From positions 124,001 to 188,000 of the forward strand of contig CAZQWE010000005.1 of the NCBI GenBank assembly GCA_964597045.1: a DNA stretch of 64,000 nt, read 5' to 3'. Positions 9,881-19,500 of the stretch are shown piece by piece. This DNA is from UBA9655 sp964597045. GTDB taxonomy: Bacteria; Pseudomonadota; Alphaproteobacteria; UBA9655. How positions within the stretch are numbered: position 1 is the stretch's first letter; each line of letters opens with the position of its first letter. The notes below the pieces were generated by a model that saw nothing but the letters and a program-made list of their open reading frames with translations, searched no databases and had not been told where the DNA came from. Position numbers and translations under genes: made by a program.

Positions 9881-10294
9881 CTAAAAAGCTCTTTTATTCT
9901 CTAGATTCCCTAATTTCGATGTAAAACGTATATCTTTTATTTTCCATAAATTTCTCTTTTTTATACAAAAAATATTTCCCCTTAGGTGTGTAAATGTATA
10001 AAAATCTTCCTTGATTTTCGTTTTAAGATTGAATAATCCAATAGCCCAGCAAGAGGGTAGCACCGATAATGTGAGCGGTTCCATAATCAGTAGCTCACTC
10101 GCAGAGGATTTAATCCATTCCGTTTCTAATTTCTGTTCAAGATATAAGACTTGATCTGAAGGGTATTTAGAGTCCCACATTAAGAATTTGGGTTGTGAAT
10201 CGAGTAAGGCTATTATTTTCCTAAGATCTCTCTGATTATAGAATGTACAAAAATCTTCAAACAAGATTTGAGCTGGATGTTTTTTTATTATCAT
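9881..10294 (-). CDS. NTF2/SnoaL-like small protein, paralog A
   Basis: 137 residues, no signal peptide. It is clearly paralogous to the next gene: shared pattern HPA-x-L-x-EDFCT-x-Y, LLDS, WDS-x-PSDQ, LPSCWA-x-G-FNLK, and WKI-x-IRF near the C-terminus. The layout (N-terminal helices, then a strand-rich half ending in a WKI-x-IRF strand) resembles SnoaL/DUF4440 proteins of the NTF2-like fold; that is a tentative fold guess and the function is unknown. A 17-bp palindrome begins 37 nt before its start codon. Confidence 0.7.
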   Translation of the reverse strand: MIIKKHPAQILFEDFCTFYNQRDLRKIIALLDSQPKFLMWDSKYPSDQVLYLEQKLETEWIKSSASELLIMEPLTLSVLPSCWAIGLFNLKTKIKEDFYTFTHLRGNIFCIKKRNLWKIKDIRFTSKLGNLENKRAF

Positions 10295-10331
10295 AACATA
10301 TTATTATATAATGAAATTTTCTATTTGTATT

Positions 10332-10348
10332 CCCGTAGAAAATACGGG
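10332..10348. promoter_or_regulatory. Palindrome CCCGTA-N5-TACGGG upstream of paralog A
   Basis: Perfect inverted repeat CCCGTAGAAAATACGGG in the gap between the two paralogs, 37 nt upstream of the 10294 start codon. It shares the 15-bp form CCGTA-N5-TACGG with the palindrome at 10823. Matching position and arms suggest an operator, possibly for the neighbouring LuxR-type regulator. A short mRNA hairpin is the alternative; no U-run follows, so a terminator is unlikely. Confidence 0.6.
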
Positions 10349-10367
10349 CTCCATCTGACTTAAATCA

Positions 10368-10787
10368 TCAAAGGGCTGTTTCTAAAGTAATCTCTTGAGG
10401 AATGAACTTTGGGACGAAGCGGATTTCCTTAATCTTCCAGTTGCCATCTTCTTGTCTACACAGTAAATTTCCTTTGAGTTGAGAAGAGGTAAAGAGATCC
10501 TCGTTTATATTTCTCTTCAAATTAAAAAAGCCTAAAGCCCAGCAGGACGGTAATTGAGATAAAATGAGCGGATCGCTGATCTCTAAAGTACTAGCAAAAG
10601 ATAGGGCCCAATCCTTTTTCAATTCTTTTTCAAAATCAATGATTTGATCACTTGGAAAATTCGAATCCCAAAGTATAAACGTAGCTTTTGAATCAAGTAA
10701 GGAGACTAATTTATAAAGGTTTCTCTCTGTATAATATGTGCAAAAATCTTCTGCAAGTAACAGAGCTGGGTGTTTTTCATCTATCAT
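10368..10787 (-). CDS. NTF2/SnoaL-like small protein, paralog B
   Basis: 139 residues, tandem paralog of the preceding gene and in the same orientation; motifs EDFCTYYTERN, LLDSKATF, WDSNFPSDQ, LPSCWALGFFNLK and WKIKEIRF align without large gaps. Likely NTF2-like fold (weak, by pattern only). It lies between yqgE (upstream) and paralog A. A 19-bp palindrome begins 35 nt before its start codon. Confidence 0.7.
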   Translation of the reverse strand: MIDEKHPALLLAEDFCTYYTERNLYKLVSLLDSKATFILWDSNFPSDQIIDFEKELKKDWALSFASTLEISDPLILSQLPSCWALGFFNLKRNINEDLFTSSQLKGNLLCRQEDGNWKIKEIRFVPKFIPQEITLETAL

Positions 10788-10822
10788 AAAACAAGATTTA
10801 CGCTAAATAAATTCATATGTCT

Positions 10823-10841
10823 GTCCGTAATAAATACGGAC
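10823..10841. promoter_or_regulatory. Palindrome GTCCGTA-N5-TACGGAC upstream of paralog B
   Basis: Perfect inverted repeat GTCCGTAATAAATACGGAC, 35 nt upstream of the 10787 start and directly abutting the yqgE stop codon. It shares CCGTA-N5-TACGG with the copy at 10332. A role as yqgE terminator is possible but there is no T-run on the minus strand after the stem. Confidence 0.6.
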
Positions 10842-11429
10842 TTAAGCCTGCCCTACATCCTCTGAAAGAGAAGCTGGGGTCACACCAAGTTTGGCAATAG
10901 CTTTCTCCCATTTCTTATCAATGGGCGTATGAAAGAGAATATCTGGATCTGCAGCGACCTGTAGCCACTTATTACTATGAAGTTCTGTATCTAATTGACC
11001 TGCTCCCCATCCCACATATCCCATGGCAAGCAAGCAATCCTTAGGCCCATCTCCTTCCGCAATGGATTGTAAAACATCAACAGTCGCCGTCAGCGCAATA
11101 CTGTTTCCAAGGGCCACCGTTCCTGGATGGGTAAAATCATCTGAATGGATGACAAAGCCTCGACCGGAATCAACAGGTCCACCGAAGTGGATAGGGAGAT
11201 CACGTTTCACCGATTCACGAGGGAGATTGAGATATTCAAGAAGCCCGCCTAAGGTTAAGTCTCCTAAATACTTATTGATGACGAGCCCCATGGCTCCATT
11301 GGAATCATGACCACAAATGTAAATAACAGACCTTTCCAGACGAGGGTCCTTCATATGAGGCATAGCTAACAAAAATTGTCCTGTTAAATATCCTGAAAGG
11401 TCTTGTTTTGTTTGTGTTTCTTCTGTCAT
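10842..11429 (-). CDS. yqgE: YqgE/AlgH family protein (UPF0301)
   Basis: 195 residues with the family hallmarks: GQFLLAMPHMKDPRLERSVIYIC at the N-terminus (about residues 17-39), HDSNGAMGLVINK, and GYVGWGAGQLDTEL in the C-terminal half. The family is widespread and its biochemical role is unsettled. It is divergent from the dsbD-like gene across a 53-bp gap. Confidence 0.95.
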   Translation of the reverse strand: MTEETQTKQDLSGYLTGQFLLAMPHMKDPRLERSVIYICGHDSNGAMGLVINKYLGDLTLGGLLEYLNLPRESVKRDLPIHFGGPVDSGRGFVIHSDDFTHPGTVALGNSIALTATVDVLQSIAEGDGPKDCLLAMGYVGWGAGQLDTELHSNKWLQVAADPDILFHTPIDKKWEKAIAKLGVTPASLSEDVGQA

Positions 11430-11482
11430 ACTTTCTTTATGACATAAAATGCGTTAAAAGTTTATTACAAAGGTGGGAATTA

Positions 11483-13231
11483 ATGAAAAAATTCTTGATT
11501 CATATTGCTGTTGCATTTGCAATACTCTTTGCAATAACAAGCAGCGAAGCACAACAGTCTGCTCCTGTTGAACTTAAACTTGTTTCGGGGGGAAAGGATG
11601 ACGGTCATGTCCTGGCCGGATTGTTCATTAAAATTCCTTCAGGATGGCACGTTTATGCCCCAAGTCCCAAAGGAGAAGAAGCGGCAGGTTTTGAGCCCAC
11701 GCTGACATGGGATGAATCGTCAAATGTGAAGTCCGCTGAGGTTCTTTGGCCTGCGCCTACAAAAACTGAACTCGAAGGCCAACCTTCCTTTGTATATGAG
11801 GAAGACACACTTATCCCTATCCAATTGATCCCTGTTGATCAGGAAAAAAACATACCTCTTAAAATTAAAGTTTCCCTTTTGGCGTGTTCCTCACTCTGCG
11901 TTCCTATTGAGGAAACCCTAACCCTCGAGTTAAAGCCAACGGACAAGAGCGACGCTGTCTTCAAGGCTCTAGAAGAAAGAGAGAAAGCTTACGAAGGACT
12001 ATCCCTCTTTAGCTTATTGATGGTGGCTCTTTTAGGAGGTTTTATCCTCAATTTTATGCCTTGTGTATTACCCGTACTTTCCATCAAAATTATGTCGCTC
12101 GTCAAGCAATCGAAGAAGACGGAAAAAGAACATGCAAAACAAGGATTTTTCATTACAGGCCTTGGAATTGTGGCATCCTTCCTTCTGCTTGCTTTAATAA
12201 CAGTTATTTTAAAAGAATCTGGGGAAGCCTTCGGTTGGGGAATTCACTTTCAAAACGCCCACTTCTTACTGTTTGTCTTCATTGTTCTGATTGCGTTTTC
12301 AGCCAGTCTTCTGGGCGTCTTTGAAATTGATCTTCCTTCAGGTATCGGAAATTGGTTGATCAGCCATGAAGGGAAGGGAAGAATTAAGGATTTTCTTTCT
12401 GGTGTATTTGCAACCTTACTTGCAACACCTTGTTCTGCCCCCTTTGTTGGAACGGCTTTGAGCTTTGCTCTTGCAAGAGATACCACAGAAATCTTTGCTG
12501 TCTTTCTCTTTCTCGGAATAGGGTTTGGGTTTCCTTATTTTCTTGTGGCCTCCCTTCCAAATCGTTTCATTTTCCTTCCTAAGCCTGGGAAATGGATGGT
12601 ATGGTTTCAATCCGTCTTAGGAATTATCCTTGCCGTAACAGCTGTTTGGATTGGTTGGATCTTGAGTTTTCATCTCCCCTTATGGATTCTTTGTGTGAGC
12701 GTCTTATTCACCCTCTTGGCCTTGTCTCTCTTTTGGATTAAACATCACAAAAAGCCTGAGTTGAAAGCTTGGGTTTTTGCCGCCCCTCTTTTTCTTTTTG
12801 CTTGGGCTTTATCATGGAGCGATGAGTTAAGTCATAACCCAGCTGAAACCTATGCACAGTCCGCACCAACCTTAGAACTCTGGAAACCGTTTCAACCAGA
12901 GGTTATTGATACTCTTGTAAAACAAGGGAAAATTGTATTTGTAGATGTAACTGCTCAGTGGTGCGTGACCTGCGCTGTTAATAAAAGTCTTGTCCTGAGT
13001 GATTCTCAAATCGCAAGTTTGTTAACGGATCACAATGTGGTAGCCATGCGTGCTGATTGGACAAAACAAGATCCCCTGATTACCGAATTTCTCCAACGCT
13101 ATAATCGGTATGGAATTCCTTTTAATATTATATTTGGGCCCTCTCAACCGAAAGGAATTCCTCTCCCGGAAATTTTGTCCGTTGAAATAGTTCAAGATGG
13201 GTTTAACAAGGCAGGATTTAAAAAGCCGTAA
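11483..13231 (+). CDS. dsbD: Protein-disulfide reductase, DsbD/ScsB family
   Basis: 582 residues from the ATG at 11483, chosen because AAGGTGG precedes it and a signal peptide follows (MKKFLIHIAVAFAILF...). Domains: periplasmic N-terminal domain (about 24-170) with CSSLC near residue 134; a membrane core of about eight helices with redox cysteines near NFMPCVLP and TPCSAPFVG; and a C-terminal thioredoxin-like domain with WCVTC near residue 492. It moves electrons from cytoplasmic thioredoxin to periplasmic thiol proteins. A parS site lies just after the stop. Confidence 0.92.
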   Translation: MKKFLIHIAVAFAILFAITSSEAQQSAPVELKLVSGGKDDGHVLAGLFIKIPSGWHVYAPSPKGEEAAGFEPTLTWDESSNVKSAEVLWPAPTKTELEGQPSFVYEEDTLIPIQLIPVDQEKNIPLKIKVSLLACSSLCVPIEETLTLELKPTDKSDAVFKALEEREKAYEGLSLFSLLMVALLGGFILNFMPCVLPVLSIKIMSLVKQSKKTEKEHAKQGFFITGLGIVASFLLLALITVILKESGEAFGWGIHFQNAHFLLFVFIVLIAFSASLLGVFEIDLPSGIGNWLISHEGKGRIKDFLSGVFATLLATPCSAPFVGTALSFALARDTTEIFAVFLFLGIGFGFPYFLVASLPNRFIFLPKPGKWMVWFQSVLGIILAVTAVWIGWILSFHLPLWILCVSVLFTLLALSLFWIKHHKKPELKAWVFAAPLFLFAWALSWSDELSHNPAETYAQSAPTLELWKPFQPEVIDTLVKQGKIVFVDVTAQWCVTCAVNKSLVLSDSQIASLLTDHNVVAMRADWTKQDPLITEFLQRYNRYGIPFNIIFGPSQPKGIPLPEILSVEIVQDGFNKAGFKKP

Positions 13232-13248
13232 CATCTTTCGATATCATG

Positions 13249-13268
13249 AATGTTTCACGTGAAACATT
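13249..13268. other. parS site, copy 2
   Basis: Perfect palindrome AATGTTTCACGTGAAACATT, identical to copy 1, in the gap between the dsbD-like gene and the peroxiredoxin gene. Confidence 0.93.
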
Positions 13269-13330
13269 CTTAACCATATATTAGTTTTTTATCTTTATAC
13301 TGATATTTATATCAAAAGAAGAGGTAGAGA

Positions 13331-13813
13331 ATGATTAATATTGGCGATAAAATTCCCACAATTACATTGAAAACTCTTACTGAGGATGGAATTGAAGATT
13401 TTGACTTAAACGAACACCTCAAAGGAAAAAAAATAGTTATTTTTGGGGTTCCTGGAGCTTTTACACCTACTTGTACATTCGAACATTTGCCTAGCTTTAT
13501 TAAACGGTCTGCGGCTATTAAAGAAAAGGGTGTAGATGAAATTCTTTGTATAGGGGTTAATGATCCTCTTGTTATGGATGCCTGGGGCAAAGCTGTTCAG
13601 ATAGAGGGGAAAATAACATTGTTATCCGATTGGGATGCCTCTTTTTCCACTGCACTCGGGGTAACTTTTGATGGAAGCGCGATAGGGCTTGGAATTCGTT
13701 CTCGGAGATACAATGCGATTGTTGAGGATGGCATTCTTAAATATATTGAACTCGAAGAAGACCCTGGCTCATGTGGTATTACCCACGCTGATCAGATTCT
13801 AGAGCATCTTTAA
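13331..13813 (+). CDS. Peroxiredoxin, Prx5-like
   Basis: 160 residues. The active-site segment GVPGAFTPTCTFEHLP contains the peroxidatic Cys (about residue 48) in the Prx5 motif PGAFTPxC. A further Cys occurs near the C-terminus (GSCGITHADQI) and could act as a resolving Cys. The protein reduces hydrogen peroxide and alkyl hydroperoxides in the cytoplasm. GAGGTAGAG precedes the ATG. Its last 35 nt overlap the convergent rnhA gene. Confidence 0.94.
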   Translation: MINIGDKIPTITLKTLTEDGIEDFDLNEHLKGKKIVIFGVPGAFTPTCTFEHLPSFIKRSAAIKEKGVDEILCIGVNDPLVMDAWGKAVQIEGKITLLSDWDASFSTALGVTFDGSAIGLGIRSRRYNAIVEDGILKYIELEEDPGSCGITHADQILEHL

Positions 13814-14234
13814 TCGCCTGGGTGGCAAGAACGTCGGCACGTTCATTTTCAGGATGGCCCGCATGTCCTTTTACCCAGTGCCACTCAATCTTGTGGCTTT
13901 GAACAAGGGCGTCAAGCTCTTCCCACAAATCTTTGTTCTTGACTGGTTTTCGGTTTGATAAACGCCAATTTTTGAGTTTCCAGTCAGGGAGCCACTTTGT
14001 TATACCATCTCTCAAATACTGGCTGTCCGTATATATATCAGCCACCACAGAGCGCTTCAAAGATTTAATCCCCTCAATAGCCGCTTGTAGTTCCATTCGA
14101 TTGTTGGTTGTATCAGGGTGAAAGCCAGAGAGTTCCTTTTCAACTCCCTTATATCTCATCACAACACCCCATCCTCCCGGACCAGGGTTTCCTTGGCATG
14201 CGCCATCTGTATACATTTCGACGTGATCGGACAC
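13779..14234 (-). CDS. rnhA: Ribonuclease HI
   Basis: 151 residues, normal size. YTDGACQGNPGPGGWG (first catalytic Asp), ELQAAIEGIKSL (Glu), YTDSQYLRDGITKW (Asp) and HWVKGHAGHPENERAD (His and Asp) give the full catalytic set. It removes RNA from RNA-DNA hybrids. The start is GTG 14234, supported by AGGAGA six bases upstream. Its 3' end overlaps the peroxiredoxin gene tail to tail. Confidence 0.97.
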   Translation of the reverse strand: MSDHVEMYTDGACQGNPGPGGWGVVMRYKGVEKELSGFHPDTTNNRMELQAAIEGIKSLKRSVVADIYTDSQYLRDGITKWLPDWKLKNWRLSNRKPVKNKDLWEELDALVQSHKIEWHWVKGHAGHPENERADVLATQAIKDALESDQRG

Positions 14235-14328
14235 GAGCTCTCCTTTTCACAGAAAGTGCCATAAACGAATGGCTCTTGTCGAGAGTCTCTTCCTCGGATA
14301 AGACTGTAGGGTGAAAAGGAGAAAAAAG

Positions 14329-14568
14329 ATGACTCTACCCATTTGTGCTCAAGCTGCCCCTTACGAAGTTGATGTGGAGAAAGATCAAAGGGTCTTTTGG
14401 TGCACATGTGGACTCAGTGAAAACCAACCTTTCTGTGACGGGAAACATAAGGGCTCTGGCATGAAATCCCATTGTTTTACATCCGAGGAAACCCAGAAGA
14501 TATGGTTATGCGGCTGTAAACAAACAAAAAACCCACCTTACTGCGATGGCTCTCATACAAGACTTTAA
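14329..14568 (+). CDS. CDGSH iron-sulfur domain protein (two motifs)
   Basis: 79 residues from ATG 14329, preceded by AAGGAG; an in-frame GTG at 14311 is a weaker start. There are two CDGSH-type 2Fe-2S motifs, CTCGLSENQPFCDGKH and CGCKQTKNPPYCDGSH, each with three Cys and one His as ligands. Tandem CDGSH proteins are known in bacteria; the role is probably redox or cluster transfer. The downstream lipoprotein gene starts directly after the stop codon, so the two are likely co-transcribed. Confidence 0.93.
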   Translation: MTLPICAQAAPYEVDVEKDQRVFWCTCGLSENQPFCDGKHKGSGMKSHCFTSEETQKIWLCGCKQTKNPPYCDGSHTRL

Positions 14569-15075
14569 ATGATGAAATACCTTTCCCTTTTCGTTAGCTG
14601 TCTTCTTCTCGCAGGATGTATAACCTCACTGAATGAACGGGTCTCTTGCCCCGCCACAGCCATTTTGGCTGAATTCTCAAAATCAGTTGAACGGTCTCAA
14701 AAAGAGCCCGTAAAGTTTGAAATCGACAGTATTAACCCCGTTTGTATAAGGGAAGGCCAGAATACGATTGTGGATATGCGTATCCGTTTTACGGCCATTA
14801 GACCTTTGAAGTCTTTTCAACAGAAGCAGAAATTTGAGCGGTCTTATTTTGTAGCTGTTCTTGATCCATCTGGAAAAATCTTATCAAGAACAAATCATTT
14901 AGTTGCCTTTGACTTTACGGAGAAACAAACCACTAAGGTTTGTTTTCAAGACCTCATTGAAACCGTCCCTTGTAACAAAGACGTCACCATTTATGTTGGC
15001 TTTAACCTTGATGAAACAGAGCATAAATATTTAAAGAATTTGCGGGAAACAGCAATCGCCCCTTCAGTGCAATAA
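14569..15075 (+). CDS. Putative lipoprotein of unknown function
   Basis: 168 residues with a short signal sequence ending in a lipobox LLLAGC (Cys about residue 17), so it is probably anchored in a membrane facing the periplasm. The rest is soluble and strand-rich (FEIDSINPVCIREGQNTIVDM..., ending VTIYVGFNLDETEHKYL). I do not recognise a family. The start ATG directly abuts the stop of the CDGSH gene; an ATG one codon later is also possible. Confidence 0.8.
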   Translation: MMKYLSLFVSCLLLAGCITSLNERVSCPATAILAEFSKSVERSQKEPVKFEIDSINPVCIREGQNTIVDMRIRFTAIRPLKSFQQKQKFERSYFVAVLDPSGKILSRTNHLVAFDFTEKQTTKVCFQDLIETVPCNKDVTIYVGFNLDETEHKYLKNLRETAIAPSVQ

Positions 15076-15080
15076 CGGAA

Positions 15081-16403
15081 TTACTCCCCATAAAACTTGT
15101 TAATTCTCTCTTCTAGGGTTTCTGGCTCAATCAAGCGGGTATCAAAAGCAGCCCCATGGGCCTGCTTCGTTCCGTAATGATAGGGAGCTAGTTTTCTTTC
15201 AACCCAATTATTTGCTTTGGCAAATTGTCGTTTGAAGAAGGGGAGCTTCTTCAACTCTTCTTGAATACGCGGATCTTCGGGAATGGTTTTGGCTTTCGCA
15301 ATGGTTTTACTTGTATCTTGCATCGCCTTCATTCCAAAATGTTTTGCACCTCCGTAAGCTTCAGCTGCAGCCTTAGGCGTACCGACTTCTGTAATCCCAA
15401 ATAGCTTTGCCCCTGTGAGGAGAACTCGAGTGATTCCATAATTTGATGACGTTTTTAGCCACTTGGTAAAACCTTTTCCAGGTCCCATCTTACTCACTGG
15501 ATCATAATCATTCGCATCGATAATGAGGTTATGTTCACCCACTTCCTTCGAGAGATAGTCTACTGCTTCTTCGTCAAGTGCCCGTGGAGGGGACATGGCA
15601 TAAGCCCGAATACGATTACCATCTGCATTTTTATAATCTGAACCCCATAATTCCTTTGCCAAACTTGTTGAAAGATCTGAATAACCAATAGTGACCATCC
15701 CCCCACCCAAACTATGACCAGTGACGGTGATATTAAATTTATCCTTATTGATATCATCTAAGTTTGTATAGATCTGCTTTAGAATTCCATAAATGCTTGA
15801 TCTTGAAGAATTATATCTGGTTCCCCACCCCCGGGCAACTTTACCGTCAAAATTATACCCCATGTCTTTAGCATTCACGAGAACGGAATCAAAATTATCC
15901 ACCCAATCATAGGAATCTTGGGATCCATGAAAGACAACAACGGCCTCATTTGTTTGGGGATGAAAAGCGACAAAGCCAGCCAAATCAGCATTTTGGGCAT
16001 CGTACTTTTCTTTATCAAACTTACGCGTTCCGCTTAAACCGCCAAATCCTGTTATTTTCCAGCCTTCATTCATAAACTTTTCTAAGTAATTGTTGGAGAG
16101 TTCAACCCGTCCCTTCACCAGGTGATAACTTAAATCCTCCATCTCTGCGTAGGTTCTCGCCTTTTTCACAAAACTAGGATCAACCTTATAGGAATTACCC
16201 TCTTTACGAACGAGCGGTGTCATAGGCTGAGCTATTTGAGCGGCACCAATGGGTAAAGCATCAGACTCCTCAATCCCTCTCTTTTGTTTAGGTAACTGGC
16301 GACTATGTCGTGATATGTCTTGACTCCCATTCTCAGGGGGCGCTGATTTGGCCCCCTGAAATATGGATAACAAACTTACCAATACCATAAAAGGTTTACG
16401 CAT
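15081..16403 (-). CDS. Secreted class 3 lipase family protein
   Basis: 440 residues with an N-terminal signal peptide (MRKPFMVLVSLLSIFQGAKSA). The alpha/beta-hydrolase nucleophile elbow is ITVTGHSLGGGMV (Ser about residue 231). FVAFHPQTNEAVVVFHGSQ (about 145-163) matches the oxyanion strand of lipase_3 proteins, and IDANDYDPVSK holds a candidate catalytic Asp. It probably hydrolyses lipids outside the cytoplasm, possibly host membrane lipids (inference). GAGG lies upstream of the ATG. The 180-bp gap before dnaE is AT-rich and should hold both promoters. Confidence 0.85.
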   Translation of the reverse strand: MRKPFMVLVSLLSIFQGAKSAPPENGSQDISRHSRQLPKQKRGIEESDALPIGAAQIAQPMTPLVRKEGNSYKVDPSFVKKARTYAEMEDLSYHLVKGRVELSNNYLEKFMNEGWKITGFGGLSGTRKFDKEKYDAQNADLAGFVAFHPQTNEAVVVFHGSQDSYDWVDNFDSVLVNAKDMGYNFDGKVARGWGTRYNSSRSSIYGILKQIYTNLDDINKDKFNITVTGHSLGGGMVTIGYSDLSTSLAKELWGSDYKNADGNRIRAYAMSPPRALDEEAVDYLSKEVGEHNLIIDANDYDPVSKMGPGKGFTKWLKTSSNYGITRVLLTGAKLFGITEVGTPKAAAEAYGGAKHFGMKAMQDTSKTIAKAKTIPEDPRIQEELKKLPFFKRQFAKANNWVERKLAPYHYGTKQAHGAAFDTRLIEPETLEERINKFYGE

Positions 16404-16585
16404 ATTAAAAACCTCATTAACACCACTCTACTTTTTTATTGTACCATAAATTTTAATATTACAAAATTATTGTAAAAATATACTAATTGTTAAATTTTTA
16501 TTTTCTCAAAAATAGTCCAGGTGAAGGCTATACGACTGAAAAAGGTTTCTCTATACTCCTTTGAGAAGTTTTATAAGAGGATTCA

Positions 16586-19500
16586 ATGTTTATACATCTC
16601 AGGGTACATTCTGCCTATTCTCTTCTAGAGGGAGCCATTCCGGTTAAAAAACTGATCAGTTTAGCCAAAAAGCATGAAATGCTTGCTGTCGCCATGACAG
16701 ATACTGGAAACCTCTTTGGGGCAATGGAATTTTCTTTGGCTGCAAAAGATGCAGGAATCCAGCCTATACTAGGGTGCCAAATTCAGCTGACGGCTGAGTC
16801 CGATGACAAGGATACTCTCATTTTGCTGGTTCAAAGTGAGGTCGGATACAAGAATCTTCTAAAAATCGTTTCTTATACTTATTTAAACGGGAAGGGGGCT
16901 GGGGTCCCTCAAATTGATTTAAATACATTGAAGAGGTGGTCAGAAGGTCTTATTGCTTTAACCAGTGGGCTTTCAAAACGACTGTCTAAAGGACAAACAG
17001 GAGAAGCATTCCTTAAATCATTACATTCAATTTTTAAGGACCGCCTCTATATTGAATTGTCTCGTCAAGGAACCCAATCTGCGGAGGAACACAGGATTGA
17101 GGAAGCCCTTATTGATTTAGCTTATGCCCACAACATCCCCCTTGTTGCGACTAATGAGGCCTTCTTCCCTGAGCCCGCTCTGTATGAAGCACACGACGCA
17201 CTTTTGTGCATTGCGGAGGGTTCCTATGTGAATGAAGCTGACAGGAGACGTCTCACACCGGATCATTGTTTTAAATCCTCTGAAGAAATGGAAGAGCTCT
17301 TTGCAGATATCCCTGAAACCATTCACAATACAAAAGTTATTGCTCAGCGTTGTCATTTTCTCCTCAGACCCATTGAGCCACTATTGCCTTCATTTCCTTG
17401 CGAAAATGAGGTTGAAGAACTCCGTATGCAAGCCCGCTCAGGACTTGAAGATAGACTAAAACGGTATGTATTTAAACCTGACATGGATGAAAAAGAACAA
17501 ATCCAACTTCGCGAGAAATACAGTAAACAATTAGAATATGAGCTCGGCGTTATTGAACAAATGAAGTTTTCAGGCTATTTCTTGATCGTCGCCGACTTTA
17601 TTAAATGGGCAAAATCCCAGAAAATACCCGTAGGACCTGGCCGTGGTTCTGGAGCGGGATCGGTTGTGGCATGGTCACTCACAATTACGGATTTAGATCC
17701 TTTACATTTTGGTCTTGTCTTTGAACGCTTTTTAAACCCTGAACGTGTCAGCATGCCTGACTTTGACGTCGACTTCTGTCAAGACAGACGAGATGAAGTG
17801 ATCCGCTACGTCCGGGATAAGTATGGATCCGACCGCGTTGCCCATATCATCACCTTTGGAAAACTGCAAGCCAGAGCCGTCCTTCGTGATGTGGGACGCG
17901 TGCTGCAGATGCCTTACGGTCAAGTTGACCGCATCTGTAAACTGGTCCCAAATAATCCCGCAAATCCAGTGACTCTTGAGGAAGCCCTTGAACTTGAACC
18001 CCAACTCAAGACTATGACTGAAGATCCAGAAGTTAAGCATCTTGTGGATATTTCTCAGCAACTTGAAGGACTATACCGCCATGCCTCGACCCATGCTGCC
18101 GGTGTTGTGATCGCTGATAAACCCTTAGATGAGATGGTTCCTCTCTATTTTGATCCTCGTTCTCCTCTGCCTGCAACCCAATTTAATATGAAATATGTGG
18201 AACAAGCCGGCCTTGTTAAATTTGATTTCTTAGGTCTTAAAACCCTCACGGTGATTCAACAAACCATCGATTATCTGAAGGAGAGGGGGGTTGAGCTGGA
18301 TATATCCTGTATTCCCCTTGATGATCCTAAATCCTTCGAGCTTCTTTGCAAAGCAGAAACCATTGGTATCTTTCAGATTGAAAGCGGGGGTATGACAGAT
18401 GTGACCCGTAAGGTTAAGCCGGATCGCCTTGAAGAGATCATCGCTATCGTGGCTCTCTATCGCCCCGGCCCTATGGACAATATCCCAAAGTACATCGCCT
18501 GTCGTCATGGTGAAGAAAAAGTGACCTATCTTTATGATGAGCTGGAGCCCATCCTTAGGGAAACCCATGGTGTCATTGTTTATCAAGAACAAGTCCTTCA
18601 AATGGCCAAAGATCTTGCGGGATTTACCCTTGGTGGAGCAGATCTTTTGCGCCGTGCCATGGGTAAGAAAATCAAGTCAGAAATGGATGCTCAACGAAAA
18701 AAGTTTATTGACGGCGTTCTTGAGAGAGTAGGGGGAACACCAGGAGTAGCCAAAGAACTCTTTAATCAGATTGAGAAATTTGCAAGTTATGCCTTCCCCA
18801 AAGCCCATGCCGCAGCCTATGCTCTTATTACCTATCAAACGGCTTATCTGAAGGCCCATTACCCTGTCGAATTTATGGCCTCACTCATGACCCATGAACT
18901 CCACAATACGGATAAGCTAACGTATTTTTCCAGAGAAGTTAAGCGACTCGGGATACCCCTTTTACCCCCCGACGTAAATCACTCCCATGCCGGATTTAAG
19001 GTTGAAAATGGATCCATTCGATATGCTTTAGCTGCCCTTAAAAATGTTGGTACTGCGGCTATGGAAGCTTTAAATGTTGAAAGAGAGAGGAGGGGCCCCT
19101 TCAAAGATATTTTTGATTTTGTTGAGCGAATGGACAGCAAGGTCCTGAACAAACGTCAAATGGAAAATCTCATTGCAGCTGGAGCCTTTGACAGCATCAG
19201 CCCCTGTCGGCGCTTCCTGATGGAAAATCTTGAGATTCTTCTTCAATATGGAAATGAAGATAAACGCTCGCAAGGACTCTTTGGGCTCGAGGTAACACGT
19301 CCTCAGTTGAAAGCTCTGGAGGAATGGCCTCCCCTTGAAAAGTTGAAACATGAATTTGCAGCCGTGGGTTTTTACCTCACCTCCCATCCTTTAGATGCCT
19401 ATGGTAAGGCCCTGGAATCTCTCGGGGTTGTTGACGCTGCAACGCTTCATATGCAGGCACAAGAGGGAAGAGATCTGCATAGTTTTAAACTCGCAGGAAT

